Below are positions 7,733 to 15,795 of a stretch of 25,567 nucleotides of DNA, in pieces. Position 1 is the first letter of the stretch, and each line of letters starts with the position of its first letter. The translations under genes and the position numbers were made by a program. The notes under the pieces are model-generated. The model was not told the origin of the DNA. It made no database searches and was given only the letters and a program-made list of their open reading frames with translations. This DNA comes from AWTP1-13 sp035258605. GTDB lineage: Bacteria > Pseudomonadota > Alphaproteobacteria > Rhizobiales > Hyphomicrobiaceae. The stretch is taken from positions 1 to 25,567 of the forward strand of contig DATFXD010000056.1 in NCBI GenBank assembly GCA_035258605.1. Reading direction: 5' to 3'.

Positions 7733-9244
7733 ATGAGACCTCGAGCCGATCTTCGATCAGACTTTGGTCCGACCTTCATGCGCACGGTGCCGAGCCCCTC
7801 GCACCTCATGTCAAGGCTTTTTGGCCGTCGCCTGGCAACCTTCTGGTCACGCCAAAGCTTGGCCGCTCGGTTTACCATTGCTTCACTGGCCGTGCTCGGC
7901 TGCGGCATGACCCTGCTTGGCGCCTGGGTCTCGAGCCGTATCGAAGAAGGGGTGCTCTACAACTCCGCCAGCAGCGCGGCGCTTTACATCAATACGTTCA
8001 TCGATCCGCAGGTGCAGGAGCTCGCCAAAGACGCCGATCTGCGCCCGGAAACGGCGGCAAAACTCGATGAGTTGTTCAATACCGCGCCATTGCGAAAGAA
8101 GGTGGTCGGCATAAAGATCTGGTCGCTCGATAGCATCATTCTCTACAGCAATAAAAAGGAGGAGGTCGGCCGCAAATACCCGACGTCCTGGCGGCTGCAT
8201 GAGGTGATGAAGGGGCGGATTGTCGGCTCGTTTGAAAGCCGGGAAAGCGAGAATTCGCTGGAGCGCAAACTCGGTCTGCCGCTGTTTGAAATTTATACCC
8301 CGATCCGGGCCACCGATAGCCAAAAAATCATCGCCATCGCCGAGTTTTACGAGAATGGCACCGAGCTAAAGCGCAATCTGGCGCGTACCCGGCTTTACAG
8401 CTGGTTTGTGGTGGCGCTCGTCACCTTGCTCATGCTGTCGATCCTATTTCGCATCGTGCGCACGGGAAGCGCCACGATTTCCAGTCAGCAGAAGGCCTTG
8501 CGCGAGCGTATTTCCGAGCTTTCGCGGTTGCTGCGGCAAAACGAGGACCTGCGCCATCGGGTCGATGAGATCAACCGGCGGTCGGTCGAAACCCACGATC
8601 TGATATTGCGCCGGGTCGGGGCCGAAATGCACGACGGGCCGGCCCAACTCATCAGCCTGGCGCTGTTGCGGCTCGATGCCCTGCAACCCAAGGCGCAAGT
8701 CAGCGACGCGGAGCTGCCTCGGGAGGACTATGTAAGGATTCACAGCGCCTTGTCGGACGCGCTGACCGAGATCAGAAACATGTCGGCCGGGCTGATCCTG
8801 CCCGAGCTCGATGCCCTGTCCCCGGCCGATGCTCTCTGGATCGTGGTCCGCAATCATGAGCGCCGTACTGCCACCACAGTTAAATGCGACGTTTCGCGAT
8901 TGCCGGCAAGTCTCTCCAATCCGCTCAAAACTTGCCTTTATCGGCTTACCCAAGAGGCCCTGAGCAATGCCTTTCGCCATGGCGGCGGGGTCGGCCAAAG
9001 TGTTGAAGGGAATTGCTGCCACGGCCGGCTCACGGTAACCATTAGCGACACCGGTCGCGGTTTTGCCGTCGAGGAACAAATGCTGAAAAGTAATGGACTT
9101 GGGCTGAAAGGCATGCGTGATCGCGTGGCCGCACTGGGCGGGGTGTTGGAGATCGAAAGTAAGCCTGGGGCAGGAACTCGATTGACAGCGTATTTCGAAC
9201 TGTCAGAAAATCAACCGGTTAGTGGCGTGGAGCGGGTGGGCTAG
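7733..9244 (+). CDS. Membrane sensor histidine kinase, NarL/DegS type (HisKA_3)
   Basis: The 503-residue kinase has a first transmembrane helix at about 45-66, an extracytoplasmic sensor region at about 67-219 and a second helix at about 220-240. A coiled-coil linker follows at about 250-290. The dimerisation/phosphoacceptor domain has the motif GAEMHDGPAQLISLALLRLD, with His300 as the expected phosphorylation site. The HATPase domain has N-box LTQEALSNAFRHGG (Asn412), G1 DTGRGF and G2 GLGLKGMRDRVAALGG. No known sensor family is recognisable in the periplasmic part. The ATG at 7733 is the first possible start after an in-frame stop at 7715. ATGs at 7778 and 7808 are shorter alternatives, since the best Shine-Dalgarno-like sequence is oddly 26 bases upstream. 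The kinase is paired with the downstream regulator by a one-base overlap. Confidence 0.92.
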   Translation: MRPRADLRSDFGPTFMRTVPSPSHLMSRLFGRRLATFWSRQSLAARFTIASLAVLGCGMTLLGAWVSSRIEEGVLYNSASSAALYINTFIDPQVQELAKDADLRPETAAKLDELFNTAPLRKKVVGIKIWSLDSIILYSNKKEEVGRKYPTSWRLHEVMKGRIVGSFESRESENSLERKLGLPLFEIYTPIRATDSQKIIAIAEFYENGTELKRNLARTRLYSWFVVALVTLLMLSILFRIVRTGSATISSQQKALRERISELSRLLRQNEDLRHRVDEINRRSVETHDLILRRVGAEMHDGPAQLISLALLRLDALQPKAQVSDAELPREDYVRIHSALSDALTEIRNMSAGLILPELDALSPADALWIVVRNHERRTATTVKCDVSRLPASLSNPLKTCLYRLTQEALSNAFRHGGGVGQSVEGNCCHGRLTVTISDTGRGFAVEEQMLKSNGLGLKGMRDRVAALGGVLEIESKPGAGTRLTAYFELSENQPVSGVERVG

Positions 9245-9900
9245 TGAGCGAGCGGATCCGAGTGGTCGTGGTCGACGATCATCCCTTATTTCGGGAAGGG
9301 GTGGCGCACACCCTGCGCGGCGCCAATTTCCTGGAGCTGGTCGGCGAAGGCTCGACGGCGGATGATGCGGTTCGGATTGCTAAGGCCGAACTGCCAAATA
9401 TCGTGCTGCTCGATGTCAGCATGCCGGGCGGCGGCATCGAAGCGGCGCGCGCCATCGCGCATGCCTGTCCGGTGGTCAAGACCATGATGCTGACCGTGTC
9501 GGAGAGCGAAGAGCATGTGGCGCAGGCGCTGGACGCCGGCGCGCAGGGATACCTGCTCAAGGGCACCAGCGGTTTGGAGTTGATCGCGGCGATGCGCTCG
9601 GTCGCGCGCGGTGATTCTTACGTCTCGCCGCGTCTGGCCGGCCGCTTGCTGACGTTGTCGCGGCGCCAGTCGGGCGGCGGCGCCAAGCCGACGGAGCTTG
9701 CAGATCTCACCAAGCGCGAAGAGCAGATCTTGGATCACGTGGCGCAGGGCCGCACCAACAAAGAAATCGCCATCCAACTGAAGATCGGTGAAAAGACGGT
9801 CAAGCACTACATGACCAACATCATGCAGAAGCTGCAGGTGCGCAACCGCGTCGAGGCGGTGCTGGCGCTGCAAAAAGCGCGCCTGGCAGGCCGCACCTGA
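9244..9900 (+). CDS. Response regulator, NarL/FixJ family
   Basis: The 218-residue transcription factor is the expected partner of the upstream kinase. The receiver domain (about 4-120) has the acidic pocket VVVVDDHP (Asp11/Asp12), phosphoacceptor Asp57 in IVLLDVSMPG, Thr84 and Lys106. A linker leads to a LuxR-type helix-turn-helix domain at about 150-215 (LTKREEQILDHVAQGRTNKE, then IAIQLKIGEKTVKHYMTNIM). The start is GTG inside the sequence TAGTG, so its first base is the last base of the kinase stop codon. This strongly implies coupled translation. Its targets are unknown. The divergently transcribed secretion operon is the natural first guess from position. Confidence 0.94.
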   Translation: MSERIRVVVVDDHPLFREGVAHTLRGANFLELVGEGSTADDAVRIAKAELPNIVLLDVSMPGGGIEAARAIAHACPVVKTMMLTVSESEEHVAQALDAGAQGYLLKGTSGLELIAAMRSVARGDSYVSPRLAGRLLTLSRRQSGGGAKPTELADLTKREEQILDHVAQGRTNKEIAIQLKIGEKTVKHYMTNIMQKLQVRNRVEAVLALQKARLAGRT

Positions 9901-10108
9901 GGGGCGCGCGCCCTCTCGCCCAATCCCTGACGTCGCCAGTGCCAGCCAAAAAAATCCCCGTTGGCAGAGCGGGTCGGTGGCAGAACGGATCGGCCGTGCG
10001 GCGCGCCGCGACCCCGCAACGTGCCGGCGCGACACTCCTCACGGAGCTCCGCTTTGGCTAAACTGGTGGCCGCGGCTAGCGCGCGGCAACCAACGGGGAG
10101 GCGTTCCC
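9901..10108 (+). other. Intergenic region before bcp, with a GC palindrome and a 16-bp tandem repeat
   Basis: Immediately after the regulator stop codon there is a perfect GC palindrome, GGGCGCGCGCCC (9902-9913). It could help end transcription but lacks a T tract. Further on, two imperfect 16-bp units lie head to tail: GGCAGAGCGGGTCGGT (9963-9978) and GGCAGAACGGATCGGC (9979-9994), with 13 of 16 bases identical. The reading frame of the next gene stays open into this region, but the protein start is placed downstream. No other gene is visible. Confidence 0.35.
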
Positions 10109-10579
10109 ATGCTGCAAGATGGAGATCTTGCGCCGGAGTTCGAACTTGCAACCGATGCCGGTGAGACCGTCACCTTGTCGCGGCTGCGGGGCAAGCCGGT
10201 GGTCGTCTACTTCTATCCCAAGGACGACACCTCAGGCTGCACGATCGAAGCCAAGGATTTCTCGCGCCTCGCGGCGGAGTTTCGCAAGGCCGGGGTCGAG
10301 GTGATCGGCGTGTCGCCCGACAGCGTCGAGAGCCACCAGAAGTTTCGGGCCAAGTACAACCTTGCGGTCCGCTTGGCCGCCGACCCCGACAAGGTGGCGG
10401 CCAACGCCTACGGCGTGTGGGTGCAAAAGTCGATGTATGGCCGCAGCTACATGGGGGTTGAGCGCTCAACCTTCCTCGTCGACAAGGCGGGTCGGGTCGC
10501 CAGGAGTTGGCGCAAGGTCAAGGTGCCGGAGCATGCTGAAGAGGTGCTGGCTGCGGCCCGCGCGCTGGTGGCCACCTGA
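10109..10579 (+). CDS. bcp: Thioredoxin-dependent peroxiredoxin, Bcp/PrxQ family, one-Cys form
   Basis: The 156-residue cytoplasmic peroxidase is expected to reduce hydrogen peroxide and organic peroxides. The thioredoxin fold is clear: GDLAPEFEL at the start, then PVVVYFYPKDDTSGCTIEAK with peroxidatic Cys44. The PxxxT/SxxC active site is present as PKDDTSGC. The second cysteine that E. coli Bcp carries five residues later is Lys49 here, and no other cysteine exists in the protein, so the classical intramolecular disulfide cannot form. The ATG at 10109 is chosen because GGGGAG lies just upstream and the length then matches the family (about 155). An in-frame GTG at 9977 would add 44 residues with no family similarity. 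Confidence 0.93.
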   Translation: MLQDGDLAPEFELATDAGETVTLSRLRGKPVVVYFYPKDDTSGCTIEAKDFSRLAAEFRKAGVEVIGVSPDSVESHQKFRAKYNLAVRLAADPDKVAANAYGVWVQKSMYGRSYMGVERSTFLVDKAGRVARSWRKVKVPEHAEEVLAAARALVAT

Positions 10580-10668
10580 GCCGGGCGGGAGCCTCACCGA
10601 AACGTGATTGCCATTCCGTGACCGGCTCCGCCAAGACTGGGCGCGGTTGCCACGAGGGAGTTGACGCC

Positions 10669-10926
10669 ATGTTGACCTTGAGGAGCCTGATGGGCGCGGC
10701 GCTGTTGGTGGCCCCGCTGTCGGCGGCGGTGGCCTGCGATGACTACGCCGAGGAGCAGGCTTTGGCGGCGGCAATCGCTGCGGCGAAGGCGACGCGCACC
10801 GCCGAGGGGCCGGTCGTGGCCGCCCCCGAGGCGCAAGCCGTGGCAGCGACTGCGGCGATGCCGGCACCACCTCCGGGGCCGATCGAGACCGCAGCTCACC
10901 TGCCGGTCCGCGCCACGAATTTCTAA
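10669..10926 (+). CDS. Small secreted Ala-rich protein of unknown function
   Basis: The 85-residue protein begins with a signal peptide (MLTLRSLMGAALLVAPLSAA, then VACDDYAEE). Cleavage could be by signal peptidase I after AVA. The Cys directly after it also makes a lipoprotein possible, although the lipobox is weak because the -3 residue is Ala. The mature part is an Ala/Pro-rich chain with no recognisable domain. A GAGGGAG ribosome binding site lies about 9 bases before the ATG at 10669. An earlier in-frame start at 10618 would place the signal peptide internally and is less likely. It follows bcp by 89 bases on the same strand. Function unknown. Confidence 0.6.
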   Translation: MLTLRSLMGAALLVAPLSAAVACDDYAEEQALAAAIAAAKATRTAEGPVVAAPEAQAVAATAAMPAPPPGPIETAAHLPVRATNF

Positions 10927-10979
10927 AAAACCACCGCTTCAGTAGCGATCGGGCGGCTTCGGCTGCCCGCAGGCGGCGT

Positions 10980-11750
10980 TTATTGCGCGCTCCCGACCTT
11001 GAGCCGTCGGGCGTTGATCGGCGCGATGGCACTGTCGAAATGACACCCGGCGCGCTCAAAGCCCGCCCGCCAGTCCTGCAGATGCCGCTCCACCCACACC
11101 AAGGCCGTGGCTTTGTCACGGTTACGAATGGCACTCACAATGTTCTGATGCGCCTCGATCAGCCGCGCGATTCCGGGGGGATTGTTGGTCAGGATCAATT
11201 CCACCGTCGGCATCACCAGCATGCTGGAGGGTTCCTTGGCCAACAGCAGCACGCGATTGTGCGAGGCCTTGGCGATCAGGCCGTGGAATTCGGCGTCGAG
11301 ATCGGCGACGGCGGCGGCCTGGTGCACGGCTCGGGTGGCGACAATGTTGGCATCGATGGCGGCAAGCTCGGCCTCGGTGGCGTGCTCGACGGCCTGCGCC
11401 ACCACCGCCGGCTCCAAGGCCATCGAGGTGTGCCACAACTCGGCGAAGGTGACCTGTTGCAAAATCAGCGCCCGGCTCATGCGCGTGGCCAGCCGATCGT
11501 AGTGTGGCATGGCGACGGCCAGCCGGCGGCTCGACTGGCGAGCCACCAGGCCCGATTGCTCGAGCAGCCGAATGCCTTCGCGCACCGTCGAGCGGTTGAC
11601 CCCGAACTGCTTGACCAATTCCGATTCGGTTCCGATCGGGTCGCCGGGGCGCAAGGAACCGCTCAGGATCTTGCGCTCGATGGCGTCCGCTACCATGGCG
11701 TAGGCCGGCAGCGCCTTGATGCGTTCGAACCTGGCGGCGACCTCGGTCAT
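10980..11750 (-). CDS. GntR-family transcriptional regulator (FadR subfamily, FCD ligand domain)
   Basis: The 256-residue regulator has an N-terminal winged helix at about 15-85 (IERKILSGSLRPGDPIGTES, then VNRSTVREGIRLLEQSGLV). An all-helical FCD ligand-binding domain follows at about 95-235. Candidate metal/ligand residues are visible in LDAEFHGLI, IEAHQNIVSAI and VERHLQDW. FadR-type regulators usually repress a nearby catabolic or transport operon until a small acid binds. The gene sits immediately downstream of the importer binding protein gene on the same strand and is probably the last gene of the liv-type operon, so feedback control of uptake is the likely role. Start: ATG at 11750; no other strong choice. 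Confidence 0.92.
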   Translation of the reverse strand: MTEVAARFERIKALPAYAMVADAIERKILSGSLRPGDPIGTESELVKQFGVNRSTVREGIRLLEQSGLVARQSSRRLAVAMPHYDRLATRMSRALILQQVTFAELWHTSMALEPAVVAQAVEHATEAELAAIDANIVATRAVHQAAAVADLDAEFHGLIAKASHNRVLLLAKEPSSMLVMPTVELILTNNPPGIARLIEAHQNIVSAIRNRDKATALVWVERHLQDWRAGFERAGCHFDSAIAPINARRLKVGSAQ

Positions 11751-11772
11751 GGTTCCAGCGTGCCGTTTGTCA

Positions 11773-11802
11773 CCGCCGCGCGGGAGTTATCCCGCGCGGC
11801 GG
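11773..11802 (-). terminator. Perfect 12-bp GC hairpin after the binding protein gene
   Basis: The arms CCGCCGCGCGGG (11773-11784) and CCCGCGCGGCGG (11791-11802) are exact reverse complements around a six-base loop. The structure begins nine bases after the stop codon of the binding protein gene and ends before the GntR gene. There is no U tract, so it may be a partial terminator or a 3'-end stabiliser that keeps the importer message abundant relative to the regulator. Confidence 0.6.
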
Positions 11803-11810
11803 CGAGCGGA

Positions 11811-13049
11811 CTAGTTGCTCGCCGACTCGTTCGACAGCACGTCGCCGAACAGCTTCCAGGCCTCGCCCTGGAATTTTTGCAATTGCACCGACTGCAACGG
11901 ATAGAAGTCGGTTGGGCTGGTGTTGACTTTGATGCCGGGCAGCAGCATGGGCAGATCGACGTTCTTGAGGTTCGCCGCCTGCTTCATGACATTGGCCCGC
12001 GTCAGATCATCACCACACTGCTTCAAGACGATGGTCATCAAGGTGGCGACTGAATAGCCGAATACGTTGTTGCTGTCCGCCAGATTGCCGGTTGGATAGT
12101 ACTTCTCCATGAAGGCTTTCCATTGCAGGAAATCCTTGGCGTTAGCCCACTGCGGATCGGTCGGGTCCTTGAGGTAGGCAGCGGTGATGATGCCCTGCGC
12201 GTGTTCGAAGCCGGCCGGTTTGATCACGGCGCCTACCGAGGCCGCCACGTTGTTGAGATACTGCGCCGGTTTCCAGTCGATTTCGCCCGCCTTCTTGATG
12301 GCTTGCGCCGCGAACTTGGGTGTCGCGATATTGAAGAACACGTTGGCACCCGAGTTCTTGAGCTGGATGATCTGGCTGTCGACCGTTGGGTCGGTGACCT
12401 CGTAGGTGACGTGCGAGACGATCAGCTTGTCGGCGTCCTTGCCCAAGCCCTGCTTGAAGCCATTGAAGTAGTCCTTGCCGTAATCGTCGTTCTGCATGAG
12501 CACGCCGATCTTCGGATCCTTGACGTTGGCCAGGATGTGCTTGGCGTAGATGATGGCCTCGGTGACGTAGTCGGGCTGATAGCCCATGGTCCAGGGATTT
12601 TCCTTGTAGTGGCCCCACTTCGAGGCGCCGGTGGCGACGAACAGCTGCGGCACCTTCTTGGTGTTGAGGTATTTTTGAATTGCCGTGTTTGGCGGTGTGC
12701 CGAGCGTCTGGAACACGAACAGCACCTGGTCCTCTTCGACCAGCTTGCGCACCATTTCCACGGTCTTGGGCGGCGAATAGCCGTCGTCGTAGCTGATGAA
12801 GGTGATCTTGCGGCCGTTGATGCCGCCCTGTTCGTTGACCATCTTGAAGTAGGCGTCGATTGCCTTGCCGATGGTGCCGTAGGCGGAGGCATTGCCCGAG
12901 TAGGGATTGGTGTGACCGATCTTGATCTCGCTATCGGTGGCGCCTACGTCGTAGTTCTTCTGGGCCGAGGCCGGCGATACGGCCAGCGCCAGCGCCAGCG
13001 CGCCGGTTCCGGCGAGCAGCAATCTGCGTGTTGTGGTGTTGGTTTGCAT
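11811..13049 (-). CDS. Branched-chain amino acid-type ABC transporter substrate-binding protein
   Basis: The 412-residue periplasmic protein belongs to the Leu/Ile/Val-binding (Peripla_BP_6) family. A signal peptide spans about 1-29 (RRLLLAGTGALALALAVSPA, then SAQ). The two-lobed fold is recognisable from IKIGHTNPYSGNASAYGTIG, GGINGRKITFISYDDGYSPP and VGVLMQNDDYGKDY-like segments (here IGVLMQNDDYGKDYFNGFKQ). A strong AAAGGAG ribosome binding site lies nine bases before the ATG. The gene follows livM and precedes the GntR gene. Members of this family also carry aromatic acids, amides and other small ligands, so the substrate cannot be fixed from sequence alone. Confidence 0.94.
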   Translation of the reverse strand: MQTNTTTRRLLLAGTGALALALAVSPASAQKNYDVGATDSEIKIGHTNPYSGNASAYGTIGKAIDAYFKMVNEQGGINGRKITFISYDDGYSPPKTVEMVRKLVEEDQVLFVFQTLGTPPNTAIQKYLNTKKVPQLFVATGASKWGHYKENPWTMGYQPDYVTEAIIYAKHILANVKDPKIGVLMQNDDYGKDYFNGFKQGLGKDADKLIVSHVTYEVTDPTVDSQIIQLKNSGANVFFNIATPKFAAQAIKKAGEIDWKPAQYLNNVAASVGAVIKPAGFEHAQGIITAAYLKDPTDPQWANAKDFLQWKAFMEKYYPTGNLADSNNVFGYSVATLMTIVLKQCGDDLTRANVMKQAANLKNVDLPMLLPGIKVNTSPTDFYPLQSVQLQKFQGEAWKLFGDVLSNESASN

Positions 13050-13091
13050 CAGCGTCGTCTCCTTTGCTTGTGACGAGGTTCCGTCATCGCG

Positions 13092-13107
13092 GCCGGCGCT
13101 CCGGCGC
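13092..13107 (-). other. Short intercistronic hairpin between livM and the binding protein gene
   Basis: CGGCGC and GCGCCG flank a four-base loop in the 60-base gap directly after the livM stop codon. There is no T tract. Together with the strong ribosome binding site of the next gene, it could support separate message stability for the binding protein, which these systems need in excess. Confidence 0.35.
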
Positions 13108-13109
13108 CG

Positions 13110-14156
13110 TCACGAACGTTTGAGCCGTTTCCACAGCAGCGCCAGTCCACCGGCGATGCCCATCGGCATGGTGTACATCAACACGATCAAAGCGATGCCG
13201 TAGATGGTCCACGGTTCGAGGTCGAGCGGCAGGTTCACCGCCGCGGTGAGCTTCTTGGTGAGGGCATCGGCGTACTTCTCGATCACCTGCACGAACACGC
13301 CGCCGATCACGGCGCCGGGCAAGGAGGCGATGCCGCCCACCACCGCGCCGACCAGAATGGCAATCGACAGCTCGAAGCGGAAGCTATCGGGAGCCACGAA
13401 CTCGAAAATGATGGCATGCAGGGCGCCGGCGACACCGGTGTAGAGCGCGCTGATGCCGAACACCACGGTCTTGTAGTGGGCAACGTTGATGCCCATGGTG
13501 CTGGCGGCCATGGTGTGGTCGCGGATGGCGCGCAGCGCGCGGCCGGTGCGGCTGTCGAGCAGGTTGCGCGCGATCCAAAACATCAAGACCGCGACCGCCA
13601 GCACCACCAGATACATCCATTGGTCGGCGCTGAGCGGCAAGCCGAACGGCGGGTCCGGCTTGAAGATGTTGATGCCCTGCACGCCATTCGTGAACCATTC
13701 GAAGTGGCGGTATTTCAGGATCTGCGGCACCGCGACCGCCAGCGCGAACGTCGCCAGCGCCAGGTAGTGGCCCTCGAGCCTGAGCGCCGGCAGCCCGAAC
13801 AGGTAGCCGACCAGGAAGCAAAACGCGGCCGCCACCGGCAAGGTCGCCCAGTAGGGCCAGTTTGCCTGATCGATCAAGACCGCGGCGACGTAGGCGCCGA
13901 CCGCAAAAAACGCGCCGTGCCCCAGTGAAATTTGGCCATTGAAGCCGGTCAGCAGAATGAGGCCCAGCACGGCGATGGCGTAGACGATCATCAGGCTCAA
14001 CTGCAGGAAGCCGTAGTTGCTGATGAGGCCGGTCTTGCCGCCCAGCACCGGCAGCAAGGCGAGCAGGATGACGGCGGCCGTCAGCCAGTATCCCCGGCGC
14101 CCGCCGGCGCTGGCGCGATCCTGATCCACGAGCCCGTTCGCTGTCGTCGTTGCCAT
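13110..14156 (-). CDS. livM: Branched-chain amino acid-type ABC permease, LivM family
   Basis: The 348-residue inner membrane permease has about nine to ten hydrophobic helices spread from about 20 to 340. The family hallmark GFNGQISLGHGAFFAVGAYV lies near residues 69-88. The cytoplasmic coupling segment SRTGRALRAIRDHTMAASTM is followed by GINVAHYKTVVFGISALYTG. It should form a heterodimer with LivH. It starts two bases after the livH stop codon, consistent with coupled translation. Length is normal for the family. Confidence 0.94.
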   Translation of the reverse strand: MATTTANGLVDQDRASAGGRRGYWLTAAVILLALLPVLGGKTGLISNYGFLQLSLMIVYAIAVLGLILLTGFNGQISLGHGAFFAVGAYVAAVLIDQANWPYWATLPVAAAFCFLVGYLFGLPALRLEGHYLALATFALAVAVPQILKYRHFEWFTNGVQGINIFKPDPPFGLPLSADQWMYLVVLAVAVLMFWIARNLLDSRTGRALRAIRDHTMAASTMGINVAHYKTVVFGISALYTGVAGALHAIIFEFVAPDSFRFELSIAILVGAVVGGIASLPGAVIGGVFVQVIEKYADALTKKLTAAVNLPLDLEPWTIYGIALIVLMYTMPMGIAGGLALLWKRLKRS

Positions 14157-14158
14157 TC

Positions 14159-15064
14159 CTACACTCGCTTCACCGAAACCTTGCCGAACAGGCCACTGGG
14201 CTTGAGGGTCAGGACCGTAATGACGATGATCAAAGCCACGGTCAGCTTCTCGCCGTTGCCGATGATATAGACCCCGCTACTTTTCTCGAGCAGGTTGCCG
14301 AGATAGGCGATCACGTTCTCCAGCACGCCGACGATGAAGCCGCCGGCGACGGCGCCGCCAGGGCTCGATATGCCGCCGACCAGCGCGCCGGCGAAGCCAT
14401 AGAGCAGAATGCTCGCCATCATGTTGGGTTCGAGGTAGACCGCCGGCGCCACCAGCGAGCCCGCGACCGCGCCAATGGCGGCGGCCAGGCCCCAACCGAG
14501 CGCCAGCATCCAGTCGACGCGAACCCCGGCCAGCCGCGCCGAGGCCGGGTTTTGCGCCGCCGCGCGCATGGCGAGCCCCAGCGGGGTGAAGCGGAAAAAG
14601 GCAAACAGCGCCAGCAGCAGCACCAACGTCACTACGATCATGCCGATTTGATGCGGGCCGATGTAGCCGGAGCCGACGAAGCTGAACTGCGGGAACGGCG
14701 ACGGGATCGCCTTGATGGTGTGTCCCCAGATGGCGCCGGCGAGCGAGTGGAAGATCGCCAACAGCCCGATGAACACCACCACCACCGACAACACCGGCGC
14801 GTCGTGCAGCGGCCGCAGGATCAGGCGCTCGATGGCAACGCCAATCATGAACGAAATCAGCGCCACCACCGGCAGCGCCAGCCAAAAATTGAAGCCCCAG
14901 CTCAGCGCCTGCCACACCAGGTAGGCACTGAACATGGCCAGTTCGCCCTGGGCGAAATTGATGTGGTCGGTGGAGACGAAGATCATCACCAGCGCCAGCG
15001 CCAGGCAGGCATAGACCGCGCCGTTGGCGAGGCCCGAGGCGATCTGCTGGATCAGCTGTTCCAT
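14159..15064 (-). CDS. livH: Branched-chain amino acid-type ABC permease, LivH family
   Basis: The 301-residue inner membrane permease has an N-terminal GLANGAVYACLALALVMIF segment and the hallmark INFAQGELAMFSAYL. The cytoplasmic loop FTPLGLAMRAAAQNPASARL precedes late helices with GGISSPGGAVAGGFIVGVLE. It pairs with LivM to form the translocation path. It begins 16 bases after the livF stop codon. The stop codon TGA runs into GAGGAC, which may serve as a weak ribosome binding site. Length is normal. Confidence 0.94.
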   Translation of the reverse strand: MEQLIQQIASGLANGAVYACLALALVMIFVSTDHINFAQGELAMFSAYLVWQALSWGFNFWLALPVVALISFMIGVAIERLILRPLHDAPVLSVVVVFIGLLAIFHSLAGAIWGHTIKAIPSPFPQFSFVGSGYIGPHQIGMIVVTLVLLLALFAFFRFTPLGLAMRAAAQNPASARLAGVRVDWMLALGWGLAAAIGAVAGSLVAPAVYLEPNMMASILLYGFAGALVGGISSPGGAVAGGFIVGVLENVIAYLGNLLEKSSGVYIIGNGEKLTVALIIVITVLTLKPSGLFGKVSVKRV

Positions 15065-15080
15065 GCGCTTGGTCTTGTCC

Positions 15081-15794
15081 TCAGTAGCCGAGATAGGATT
15101 TGCGGATCGCCTCGTTGTTCTTCACTTGCGAGGACTTTCCAGACATCACCACGCGCCCCGTCTCCAACACGTAGGCGTGATCGGCGAGCTCCAGGGCGAG
15201 CGCCGCATTCTGCTCGACCAGCAGCATGCTGACCTTGGCCTCGCTGTTGATGCGGCGCATGATGCGAAAGATCTCCTGCACGATCAGCGGCGCCAATCCA
15301 AACGAAGGCTCATCGAGCAGCATCAGGCGCGGGCTCAGCATCAGCGCCCGGCTGATCGCCAGCATCTGCTGTTCACCGCCCGAAAGCGTGCCCGCCTGTT
15401 GGTTGAGGCGCGCCTTCAGGATCGGAAAATATTCAAACACCATGGCCAGATCGCGCGCCACCGCCGCCTTGTCCTTGCGGGTATAGGCGGCGACGCGCAG
15501 ATTTTCATCGACGCTGAGGTTGGTGAAGGTGCCGCGTCCCTCCGGCACGTGGCCGACGCCCAGGCGAATGATGTCCTCGGTCGCCTTGCCGCCGATCGGC
15601 CGCCCGTCGAGCCTGATTGACCCCTCGGTTCTGACCATGCCGCAGATCGAGCGCAAGGTCGTGGTTTTGCCGGCGCCGTTGGCGCCGAGCAGGGTGGTGA
15701 TGCCGCCGAGTTCGAGCGCGAAACTGACGTCGTGCAAGGCCTGGGTTTGGCCGTAGTACGCTTTGAGACCCTCGGCCTCGAGCAAGGCGGCCAT
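15081..15794 (-). CDS. livF: Branched-chain amino acid-type ABC transporter ATPase, LivF family
   Basis: The 237-residue ATPase energises uptake through LivH/LivM. Motifs are canonical: Walker A GANGAGKTT at 37-45, Q-loop region GHVPEGRGTF at 81-90, signature LSGGEQQ at 137-143, Walker B LMLLDEPSFGL with D161/E162, and a C-terminal YLGY. A GGAGG ribosome binding site seven bases upstream lies inside the end of livG. The gap between the two reading frames is one base. Confidence 0.95.
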   Translation of the reverse strand: MAALLEAEGLKAYYGQTQALHDVSFALELGGITTLLGANGAGKTTTLRSICGMVRTEGSIRLDGRPIGGKATEDIIRLGVGHVPEGRGTFTNLSVDENLRVAAYTRKDKAAVARDLAMVFEYFPILKARLNQQAGTLSGGEQQMLAISRALMLSPRLMLLDEPSFGLAPLIVQEIFRIMRRINSEAKVSMLLVEQNAALALELADHAYVLETGRVVMSGKSSQVKNNEAIRKSYLGY

Positions 15795-15795
15795 G

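Noticed and set aside
10983..12053. Plus-strand frame of 356 residues across the GntR and binding protein genes
   Set aside because: It crosses two well-supported minus-strand genes and the hairpin between them, and its translation looks like antisense composition.
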